Source of the DNA: Planctomycetota bacterium | Lineage (GTDB): Bacteria; Planctomycetota; Phycisphaerae; Sedimentisphaerales; Anaerobacaceae | Assembly: GCA_022567055.1 (NCBI GenBank) | Contig: JADFHU010000431.1 | Span: 1-5,469, forward strand | DNA: 5,469 nucleotides | Reading direction: 5' to 3' | In this document: positions 1 through 5,469 of the stretch, one piece after another | How the letters are laid out: each line of letters starts with the position of its first letter | Position numbering within the stretch: position 1 is the stretch's first letter | Program-made: the position numbers and the translations under genes | The notes under the pieces: generated by a model | The model's input: the letters and a program-made list of their open reading frames with translations, nothing else | Databases searched by the model: none | What the model was told of the DNA's origin: nothing

Positions 1-3000
1 CCGGGGCGGCGTTCAGTTTGTACTCCGCCAGCTTCTTGCCGTTAATCGCGGATACGGCGAATAACCTTCCCCCTAGCTCACCGTTGTAGGCCGCAACATA
101 ATTCTGGTACGAGGGATCATCGAATTTCATGGGCTCGCCGGCGACGAACAGAACATTGCCGGCCATGGCCATGGCTTTGCCGGTGATGGGGATCTGAAGG
201 CGCCACAGTTCTCGGCCGACGGGGACAACCCAGCCTTTGCTCCGGGCATTTCGCCTTTTTCTTGCCGGGGTCTTCGATGCGGCCTGTGACTTTGACTCCA
301 AGGTGCCGGCGAAAAGGGTGTACCCATTTCGCCGAGGGTCAAAATAGGAGTGATTCTGCCAGAGCGGAAACCCCTGGACCTCATAATAGTCAGTGCCGTT
401 GCTCACTAAGATGTCCCCGGATGATCTGCCGATGGAGGGACTCAGGGCCCAACACGTGCGGTGCTGGGGCTCGCCGTCCAGGAAGCCGCCCGAGGGAACG
501 ATGTGTCTCATGGAGGCGGCATCCGCCAGGTCCAGATCAAACGCCTTGTGGCGTAGGTAGAGGTTTGTGCCGTCCGTCACCATGATATCGTTCTTGAAGC
601 CTGCATTCCCGCCTATCGGGAACCCCGACGATTCTTCGAAGGGGCCATAGCAGGCGCGGCTCTTCAAGAGTTCGCCGGTCCGCGGATCGAGCGCGTAGAC
701 AAAGATGCCGCCGTCCAGGTAGGAACAGCGACCTGCCGCGAAGTAAAGCGTGTCGTTCAAGATCAGCACGCTCCCCGAGACCGGCCAGGCGGATTCCAGT
801 TGTCCGAAGGCGCCGATGAGTCTGTCGGGCAGATCCTTGAAGCGCCAGGCCAGCGTCCCATCCGAGGCTCTGAGGCAGTAGACCCAACCGTCACGGGAGC
901 CGAACAACACCCTCCCTCGGTAATAAACAGGAGGAGAGTCGACCCTGCCGTCGGCGGTGTAGGTCCATTTTATCTCGCCGGTGTTGCTGTCTAAGGCATA
1001 TAGCCCGTGCGTATCAATATCGCAAGCGAATACCTTCCCGGCCGCGGCGGTGATGGCGCTGGGTGTCGTCGGGAGTTTCGTCTCCCAACGCACGGACAAG
1101 GTCGCAGGGATCCCGGCTTTCGTGATGCCGCTACGAAAACCATCGCAACGATAAGCGGGCCAATCGTCGTCGGCTGCGGCAGTCGTGTCTCTTATCTTGT
1201 TGTAGGCCGGCCCCTTCTCCAGCCGCACGGAACGTTCGATGGTGATGGGTTGATCGGAGGCCTGCAAGCCGGGTTGCGGAGAGGCGTACGCGTTCATCCC
1301 CTGGAACATCGCGCCCATACTGCACTGACAGGAGTAGGGCGTGGAGTAGACCAGCCCGTTCGCCGGGAGAATGCTCATGCCGCAGCCGCCGCGCGTCCAG
1401 TGCTGGGGGAATTCCTTGCCGGTTTCCAATTCGAGAAAATCAGCTCCGCCGGTCTTGCTGTTGATGAAGTATTTTTCGGTGATGTAATTTCGGTAACAGC
1501 GGTCATGGCCCATGGGGCCCGTCATCTTCTGCACGATCTTCTTGATGACCTCACCGGTTTCCACATTGAGTTGCGTGGGGTTATGCCCACCCACCCACAG
1601 TGTTCCGTTGACATAGCAGATATCGCATGAGGCCTGGTAGTTACCCTGAAGCGGAGCCTGCCAGAGCAGCTCGCCGTCCTTGAGCGCGTAGGCAAACACC
1701 GTGTTCTTGGCATTCGCAACGATCCTCGTCGTGCGGCTCGATTCGACGGCAAAGACCTTGTCATCCGTCATAATGACCGTATTCGGCGTCGTGCCCGGCG
1801 TATGAGAGTCACGCCCCACCGCGTTGACAACGGATCTCTCTTTGGCCCAGATTCTCTTGCCGCTCCGGGAATGCACACAGAACAATCCGCCTGCAGCCTG
1901 ATAGACGGCGTAGTCTCCCTTGATGGCAAGTGAACCGGCGGTGTAGTTGGCGATATCACGGATGGCCCACAGTTCTTTGCCCGTCCCGGGATCAATGGCA
2001 AGAATCGCGCTGATGGGAGTCGCCTTGTCCTTGATTTCCGGGGCATACCCCTCCTTGAAACCCGCACCGTGGAAAGGGCCCGCCGGGTCAACGCCCGCAA
2101 TAAAAGGCCTCCCCTTCAGCTTCACGATGTTGTAGGACGAGGTGTTGAACCGGTCGCCGACATTCAGGAAGAGAATGCCCTGGTCATAGGCCACTTCCTG
2201 GGTAGGGCTGGTGTTCTCGTACACCTTCAGGACTTCGCCGGTCGCGGCGTCAAGGGCGGAAGTGGGCCCTTCCAACTGCAAGGTGCAGTAGAGCGTGTCG
2301 CCGACCACGGCCATGCGTCGCTGTTGTTGAACCGGTTGGGATTTGATGTACATGGTCACCGATTCCCAGCGTTTTATCTTGCGGGCCCAAAGCTCTTTTC
2401 CGTTAAAGGCGTCACGGGCCACGATTCGAAAGGCGGCCGGTAGGAAGGGATTGTCGGGCGGTGCCGTGTCTTCGATAGCGAACAGCCGGCCATTGCCAGT
2501 GACCAGACTGGCCACGGTGGGAATGCCCATATGGGAACGGGACCAGGTCGGTCTGTCGACCCATTGAAGATAGCGGGGCGGTCCCGCTACCGAGTCACGA
2601 GCCACTGCGTTGTTGTCGGCCTTGTTCAGGTATTGGGGCCAGTCGTCAATGTCCTTAGGCCAGGGCTTTACTGTTTTCTTGCCGCCGACGACCATGGCGC
2701 CCAGCGGGGCCAGCACCCGCATGGCTTCTTCCGTGGACACACTGCCCAGGGTATCGGCCACAATCAGATTCACGATATTGTCGCCATAAGGCAGGGTCTT
2801 ACCGTCGTACGTGGCGACGGACACCGGACCGTAGAGATTCAGAGAACGGAGATGGGCCCTGGCTTGGGCAACGTTCTCGGCATCCGTGTCCAGGCCATGG
2901 ACCAAATAGCTGCTGTTGAGCAGCATCGAGGCCGTTTCCCTGCCATCGCCGCAGCCGAGGTGAACCACGATTCCTCCCTGGATACCACTGCTTCTTACGG

Positions 3001-3076
3001 TGCCGGCCAGGTCGCTCGCGCCCAGGCACTGAACGCAAGAGATTAAGCAGACCGTGAGGATTCGTTTGTAGGTCAT
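1..3076 (-). CDS. Exported methyltransferase-fold / PQQ-like beta-propeller fusion protein (C-terminus beyond left edge)
   Basis: Starting at ATG 3076, the frame stays open for 1025 codons to the window edge, so the protein is large and lacks only its C-terminal end here. Residues 1-20 (MTYKR, then a hydrophobic stretch ending LGA) look like a signal peptide; LISC at 11-14 also fits a lipobox. Residues about 33-131 resemble a class I SAM-methyltransferase fold: a glycine-rich loop VHLGCGDG (38-45), an acidic strand end LDTD (62-65), and LIVADTLG (104-111). A linker (IDDWPQYL, 143-150; GPPRYLQW, 165-172) leads into PQQ-like repeats. Typical blade motifs are ARDAFNGKELW (220-230), AIDPGTGKELW (360-370), AYALKDGELLW (462-472), ALDSNTGEIKW (694-704) and CLRASDGTLAW (734-744). 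A second propeller block begins near DWPAYR (638). The repeats resemble BamB-type propellers; I see no quinoprotein dehydrogenase catalytic signature, so true PQQ binding is doubtful. A Lys/Arg-rich insert lies at 926-949. The gene follows the sulfatase by 34 bases. Architecture is clear; function is unknown. Confidence 0.9.
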   Translation of the reverse strand, partial: MTYKRILTVCLISCVQCLGASDLAGTVRSSGIQGGIVVHLGCGDGRETASMLLNSSYLVHGLDTDAENVAQARAHLRSLNLYGPVSVATYDGKTLPYGDNIVNLIVADTLGSVSTEEAMRVLAPLGAMVVGGKKTVKPWPKDIDDWPQYLNKADNNAVARDSVAGPPRYLQWVDRPTWSRSHMGIPTVASLVTGNGRLFAIEDTAPPDNPFLPAAFRIVARDAFNGKELWARKIKRWESVTMYIKSQPVQQQRRMAVVGDTLYCTLQLEGPTSALDAATGEVLKVYENTSPTQEVAYDQGILFLNVGDRFNTSSYNIVKLKGRPFIAGVDPAGPFHGAGFKEGYAPEIKDKATPISAILAIDPGTGKELWAIRDIANYTAGSLAIKGDYAVYQAAGGLFCVHSRSGKRIWAKERSVVNAVGRDSHTPGTTPNTVIMTDDKVFAVESSRTTRIVANAKNTVFAYALKDGELLWQAPLQGNYQASCDICYVNGTLWVGGHNPTQLNVETGEVIKKIVQKMTGPMGHDRCYRNYITEKYFINSKTGGADFLELETGKEFPQHWTRGGCGMSILPANGLVYSTPYSCQCSMGAMFQGMNAYASPQPGLQASDQPITIERSVRLEKGPAYNKIRDTTAAADDDWPAYRCDGFRSGITKAGIPATLSVRWETKLPTTPSAITAAAGKVFACDIDTHGLYALDSNTGEIKWTYTADGRVDSPPVYYRGRVLFGSRDGWVYCLRASDGTLAWRFKDLPDRLIGAFGQLESAWPVSGSVLILNDTLYFAAGRCSYLDGGIFVYALDPRTGELLKSRACYGPFEESSGFPIGGNAGFKNDIMVTDGTNLYLRHKAFDLDLADAASMRHIVPSGGFLDGEPQHRTCWALSPSIGRSSGDILVSNGTDYYEVQGFPLWQNHSYFDPRRNGYTLFAGTLESKSQAASKTPARKRRNARSKGWVVPVGRELWRLQIPITGKAMAMAGNVLFVAGEPMKFDDPSYQNYVAAYNGELGGRLFAVSAINGKKLAEYKLNAAP

Positions 3077-3080
3077 GGCG

Positions 3081-3090
3081 TTCTCCTTCA
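3081..3090 (-). promoter_or_regulatory. Ribosome binding site of the beta-propeller gene
   Basis: On the minus strand the sequence TGAAGGAGAA ends a few bases before ATG 3076. The core AAGGAG (3088-3083) has a 6-base spacer to the start codon, close to ideal for a Shine-Dalgarno site. It supports the chosen start and lies within the 34-base gap after the sulfatase stop codon. No terminator-like hairpin is seen in that gap, which favours translation from a shared transcript. The sulfatase start has no comparable site. Confidence 0.8.
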
Positions 3091-3110
3091 GAGATTCCTT
3101 GATGTCCAGT

Positions 3111-4499
3111 CTACTGCTTCTCCTTTTTGGGATGATTGCCCGACTCGACGTTGACTTTCGGAAGGTGGGCGGCGAGCTTCTTCTTGATTACGGCATATTC
3201 TGGATGAGAGGACAGATTCGTCCATTCGTAGGCGTCTTCGTCGTGGTCGTAAAGCTCTTCGCTGCCGTCGGCATAGCGGATATAACGCCAGCGTCCGTCG
3301 CGGACGGCATGATTTTGGTAGCCGTGGGTCGTGACGGCGACGCCGTCCCATGTTGCCTGCGGATCTTCGAGCAAGGGGCGCAGGCTGATGCCTTCGACGT
3401 GACCGGGAATATCGATCCCCGCGAGGTCACAGAGTGTGGGGTAAACGCTCATGAAATCGACGGGGCGATCGCAGACCGCGCCGGTTTTGGTGACGCCGGG
3501 AGCGACCCAGATGAGTGGGGCGCGGGTGGCCTCCTCCCAGAGGGCAAACTTGCGCCAGTGCTGTTTTTCGCCGAGGTGCCAGCCGTGGTCGCCCCAAAGG
3601 ACGATGATGGTGTTGTCACGCTGCGGGCTCTTCTCGTAGGCGTCGAGGAGGCGGCCGACGTTCATGTCGACGTAGGCGATGGTGGCGAGGTAGGATTGGA
3701 CGGCGTCCCGCCAGCGGCCGGACTTGAGAAACTTGGCGTGGTCGTTCTGGGGTTTGGCCATCCGTACGCCGGCGGGCGGAATGTCGTCGAGGTCGTCCGC
3801 GCGGTGGGGCGGCAGTATGATGTTTTCGCGGGGGAACATGCGGTAGTACTTGCGGGGAACGGCCCAGGGGAGGTGGGGCTTGATGAGGCCGCAGGCGAGG
3901 AAGAAGGGTTTGTCGCGGTCCTGGCTCATCTTGTCGATGCAGAAGTCGACGGTGTGCCAGTCGGGGAGGTCCGTGTCCCTTAGATCGACGGGGAGAGGCT
4001 CGTGGAAGCCCTCGTATTTCTTGGGGCGACGGCCGGGAACCCTGGGCACCTTCGGGTACTCGTCCCACTCCGAGGCGTAGACGGACTCTAGACCGCCCGC
4101 ACTGGAGTGGTAGGTCTTGCCCATGGCGGCGACGAAGTAGCCGGACTCTTTGAAGGTGGCGTTGAGCGAGACGCCCCTGGGGACATGCTTCATCCACGGG
4201 TCGCTGTTGAGGTAGCAGCCGGTAGTACTCGGGCGCATCCCCGAGAAGAGGGAGGCGCGCGAGGGTCCGCAGGCGGGCGCGGCGCAGTGGGCGTTGGAGA
4301 ATGAGACGCCCATCGCCGAGAGTCGGTCGATGTTCGGCGTGCGGGCCTGGGGATTGCGGCCGGTGTAGCCGACCCAATGATTGAGGTCGTCGACACAGAT
4401 GAACAGGACGTTGGGGCGAGGCGCCGCGGAAAGAGACCCCGGAATACAGATGAGGCACAACAAGCAGACGCGGCCCAAGACAGTCGTTGTCGTTTTCAT
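3111..4499 (-). CDS. Exported iduronate-2-sulfatase-like type I sulfatase
   Basis: Hydrolyses a sulfate ester, most likely on a sulfated polysaccharide or glycan fragment in the periplasm or outside the cell; the exact substrate cannot be read from sequence. The 462-residue protein starts with a signal peptide (MKTTTTVLGR, hydrophobic core VCLLCLICIP, probable cleavage after LSA at 23-25). Catalytic features seen: metal-binding Asp pair in VDDLN (36-40); the CGPSR signature at 77-81, with C77 expected to be converted to formylglycine by a maturase; GKTYH (127-131) supplying K128 and H131; KPHLPW (207-212) with H209; and WGDHGWHLGEK (302-312), where D304 and H305 should complete the metal site and K312 contacts sulfate. 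The spacing matches human iduronate-2-sulfatase, so the active site looks intact. An in-frame ATG at 4607 would add 36 polar residues before the signal peptide, so ATG 4499 is preferred. The C-terminal tail is Lys-rich (NHPKKEKQ). It is the first gene of a probable two-gene operon. Family is sure; substrate is open. Confidence 0.95.
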   Translation of the reverse strand: MKTTTTVLGRVCLLCLICIPGSLSAAPRPNVLFICVDDLNHWVGYTGRNPQARTPNIDRLSAMGVSFSNAHCAAPACGPSRASLFSGMRPSTTGCYLNSDPWMKHVPRGVSLNATFKESGYFVAAMGKTYHSSAGGLESVYASEWDEYPKVPRVPGRRPKKYEGFHEPLPVDLRDTDLPDWHTVDFCIDKMSQDRDKPFFLACGLIKPHLPWAVPRKYYRMFPRENIILPPHRADDLDDIPPAGVRMAKPQNDHAKFLKSGRWRDAVQSYLATIAYVDMNVGRLLDAYEKSPQRDNTIIVLWGDHGWHLGEKQHWRKFALWEEATRAPLIWVAPGVTKTGAVCDRPVDFMSVYPTLCDLAGIDIPGHVEGISLRPLLEDPQATWDGVAVTTHGYQNHAVRDGRWRYIRYADGSEELYDHDEDAYEWTNLSSHPEYAVIKKKLAAHLPKVNVESGNHPKKEKQ

Positions 4500-4506
4500 T
4501 CTGTAT

Positions 4507-4534
4507 ATGATAGTCAGTATTGAATTCCTTGCAA
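4507..4534 (-). promoter_or_regulatory. Candidate sigma70-type promoter for the sulfatase gene
   Basis: On the minus strand TTGCAA (4534-4529; 4 of 6 to TTGACA) and TATCAT (4512-4507; 5 of 6 to TATAAT) are separated by 16 bases. The -10 box ends 7 bases before the sulfatase ATG at 4499, so transcription would start at or next to the start codon, giving a leaderless mRNA. This agrees with the lack of a Shine-Dalgarno site near that ATG; the nearest, AAGGA, is over 20 bases upstream. The match is by consensus only, and promoter rules in these phyla are poorly known. Either the promoter or the chosen start could be wrong. Confidence 0.35.
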
Positions 4535-4628
4535 GTGAGGAAGAGGAGAGAGAGCAGGTCGATCGCAAGTAACTTTCTCTGGTACGAACCGTCCTTCTTT
4601 CAGTCACTTCCCCGCGTATCTCAGCGCG

Positions 4629-4695
4629 AGTAATCAGTAATCAGTGGAAAAGTAATCAGTTTTTGGCACAGACAGTCCACTGATTACTGTTTACT
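4629..4695. repeat. Inverted repeat of AGTAATC heptads, 20-bp arms
   Basis: The left arm (4629-4648) reads AGTAATC AGTAATC AGTGGA. The right arm (4676-4695) is its reverse complement with one mismatch, giving a potential 20-bp stem around a 27-base loop. The loop carries another direct copy of the heptad, AGTAATCAGT (4651-4660). The element sits about 130 bases upstream of the sulfatase start and about 265 bases past the stop codon of the right-edge gene. No T-run follows either arm, so it is not a standard intrinsic terminator. It could be a small dispersed palindromic repeat, a regulatory site or a cruciform; the sequence alone does not decide. Confidence 0.85.
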
Positions 4696-4960
4696 TCACC
4701 GGCGGGATTCCTAGATCAGTGACGTTCTTGCCGAAAAGTACACGAATTCGGTATCTACATATGGTCGCCCTGGTGAAGTAGGGGGGACGATTATATTGGG
4801 TACCCAGAACATTTTCAGGAGTTGAATCCGCCTGCCGGTGACTTTCTCTTCAGAAGTGTATGTCGCTCACCAGTTCCCTCACCCAGATACATCCGAGTCA
4901 CGCGGGGCAAGACCGGGGGGGATGTATGGAATCTGCTTGCGAAGTCGCATCACAGGAATA

Positions 4961-5469
4961 TCATGCTCGCTCGAGTCTCGCAACGCACTCTTCCTCAATA
5001 TGGTCAAGCGTGTTTGAGTATTGAGCAAGTCTTTGGCGGATTGTTGTAAGTTCTTCCAAGTCCTCGGCACGCGAAATCGATTCTTCCCCAAACACATAGG
5101 TTTGGACTTCTCGCGCCCACCAGCCGAAGAAACGATCGGCTTGTTCGCGCGGGGCAAACCGGTCACGAATTCGTTCCAACGGAGTGGCGTTCGGGGCAAC
5201 TTCCCGATCCGTAGGCTCGATTTGTCGCCTGAGCCAATGACCCAATCGGCCAAACGCGTCCCGGGCATGCTCTTCGACCGTCGCCCCGTCGCTTAGAGTC
5301 AGCCAGGCGCGGCCCTCGCCCAAAAGTTGCACAGGATGGCAGTGTGCGTCAACGCGGCTTAATCGTCGCCACGGGACGATGACGTCCGTTTCGGCTTCCG
5401 CCGAGTGTGCGCGTTGCTTGCGGCGCGCCCGCTCACGTTGGGTTCGCGCCAGCGCGTAATGCACGCGAA
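4961..5469 (-). CDS. Hypothetical charged, probably helical protein (open at right edge)
   Basis: I do not recognise this protein. The frame ends with TGA at 4963-4961 and is open to the window edge. A GTG at 5464 could start a 167-residue protein, but the frame also continues upstream through an Arg codon, so the N-terminus may lie outside. Counting from that GTG, residues 7-20 are strongly basic (RTQRERARRKQR). A middle part with PWRRLSRVDAHCHP (31-44) and LGEGRAWLTLSDG (48-60) could form strands. From about residue 62 to the end, the sequence is rich in Glu, Arg, Ala and Leu and looks mostly helical, with FFGWWAREV (112-120). The last 35 residues (from EDLEEL) could be a coiled coil or helical hairpin. 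There is no signal peptide or membrane segment in the visible part, so it is probably cytoplasmic. Composition and codon use look coding, better than the overlapping frames. It is separated from the sulfatase gene by about 460 bases and probably belongs to another unit. Confidence 0.6.
   Translation of the reverse strand, partial: RVHYALARTQRERARRKQRAHSAEAETDVIVPWRRLSRVDAHCHPVQLLGEGRAWLTLSDGATVEEHARDAFGRLGHWLRRQIEPTDREVAPNATPLERIRDRFAPREQADRFFGWWAREVQTYVFGEESISRAEDLEELTTIRQRLAQYSNTLDHIEEECVARLERA

Larger units (their letters stand above)
4500..4960. other. Noncoding region upstream of the sulfatase gene
   Basis: No convincing gene is seen in either orientation in these roughly 460 bases. The region contains the candidate sulfatase promoter next to 4499, a purine-rich plus-strand tract at 4535-4558 (pyrimidine-rich on the sulfatase's sense strand), the heptad inverted repeat at 4629-4695, and a run of seven G at 4915-4921. 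A plus-strand frame from TTG 4822 to 5049 was judged non-coding: its AGGAG abuts the start with no spacer, and it overlaps the right-edge gene on the opposite strand. No tRNA cloverleaf or clear riboswitch was recognised. Confidence 0.7.

Noticed and set aside
1007..1630. Plus-strand open frame of about 207 codons
   Set aside because: It is antisense to the beta-propeller gene, which has a continuous frame with regular repeat motifs throughout this interval.
2531..3046. Plus-strand open frame of about 171 codons
   Set aside because: It is antisense to the signal peptide and methyltransferase-like part of the large protein; composition is that of a shadow frame.
1..3076. The possibility that the left region is a decayed or frameshifted pseudogene
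   Set aside because: Translating from ATG 3076 gives exactly 1025 sense codons plus one base to the edge, with blade motifs in the same frame from start to end, so no frameshift is present in the visible part.
3075..3983. A 302-codon plus-strand open frame antisense to the sulfatase
   Set aside because: Its Val/Gly/Asp-rich composition is the usual mirror of a GC-rich gene on the other strand, and no family motif is visible.
3616..4458. A 280-codon minus-strand open frame inside the sulfatase gene
   Set aside because: It is rich in Arg, Pro and His with no domain logic, and it fully overlaps the sulfatase, whose catalytic motifs are intact in another frame.
4500..4607. Sulfatase start at ATG 4607, adding 36 residues
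   Set aside because: The extension is polar and basic and would bury a good signal peptide; the canonical signal sequence begins at ATG 4499.
4692..4780. 9-bp inverted repeat TACTTCACC / GGTGAAGTA
   Set aside because: A match of this length is expected by chance at a fair rate within a 460-base region, and it does not extend beyond 9 bp.
4822..5049. Plus-strand open frame of 75 codons starting at TTG
   Set aside because: The AGGAG directly abuts the TTG without a spacer, the composition is unremarkable, and its end overlaps the right-edge gene on the other strand.
4879..5268. Minus-strand open frame of 129 codons overlapping the right-edge gene
   Set aside because: It overlaps the longer frame almost completely and has less protein-like composition, with many scattered Pro, Lys and Ser and no apparent helical pattern.
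5333..5350. VDAHCH in the right-edge protein as a TatD/amidohydrolase metal motif
   Set aside because: Only this short D-x-H-x-H string matches; the following sequence lacks the barrel and other metal ligands, and the protein is too short.

Overview
The window suggests a member of the PVC superphylum (Planctomycetota, Kiritimatiellota, Lentisphaerota or Verrucomicrobiota). The main reasons are an exported iduronate-2-sulfatase-type enzyme and a giant exported PQQ-like beta-propeller protein with an N-terminal methyltransferase-like fold, a combination I associate with these phyla. This placement is an inference from gene content; there is no rRNA or other marker gene here, and a phylum cannot be fixed.

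Layout: every supported gene reads on the minus strand. (i) 1-3076 is one uninterrupted reading frame of 1025 codons that runs off the left edge. It encodes a signal sequence, a Rossmann/SAM-methyltransferase-like domain, and two blocks of PQQ-like beta-propeller repeats. (ii) 3111-4499 is a complete formylglycine-dependent sulfatase of 462 residues with a signal peptide. It lies upstream of the propeller gene, with only 34 bases between them, and the propeller gene has a strong Shine-Dalgarno site in that gap. The two are therefore very probably co-transcribed, sulfatase first. (iii) 4500-4960 is a noncoding stretch. It holds a candidate promoter placed so close to the sulfatase ATG that the transcript could be leaderless, a purine-rich tract, and a 20-bp inverted repeat (one mismatch) built from AGTAATC heptads. 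(iv) 4961-5469 is the C-terminal part, or nearly all, of an unrecognised helical, charged protein that enters from the right edge.

How the genes may work together: the sulfatase should remove sulfate esters from a polysaccharide outside the cytoplasm. The exported beta-propeller protein could serve the same process as a binding, scaffold or assembly factor, but its function is unknown. The most notable point is that the propeller protein keeps the look of a SAM-binding fold even though it appears to be exported, and that it carries a block of Cys/His residues between its two propellers. The right-edge gene shows no visible link to the other two. No tRNA, rRNA, CRISPR array, insertion sequence or phage gene was seen.
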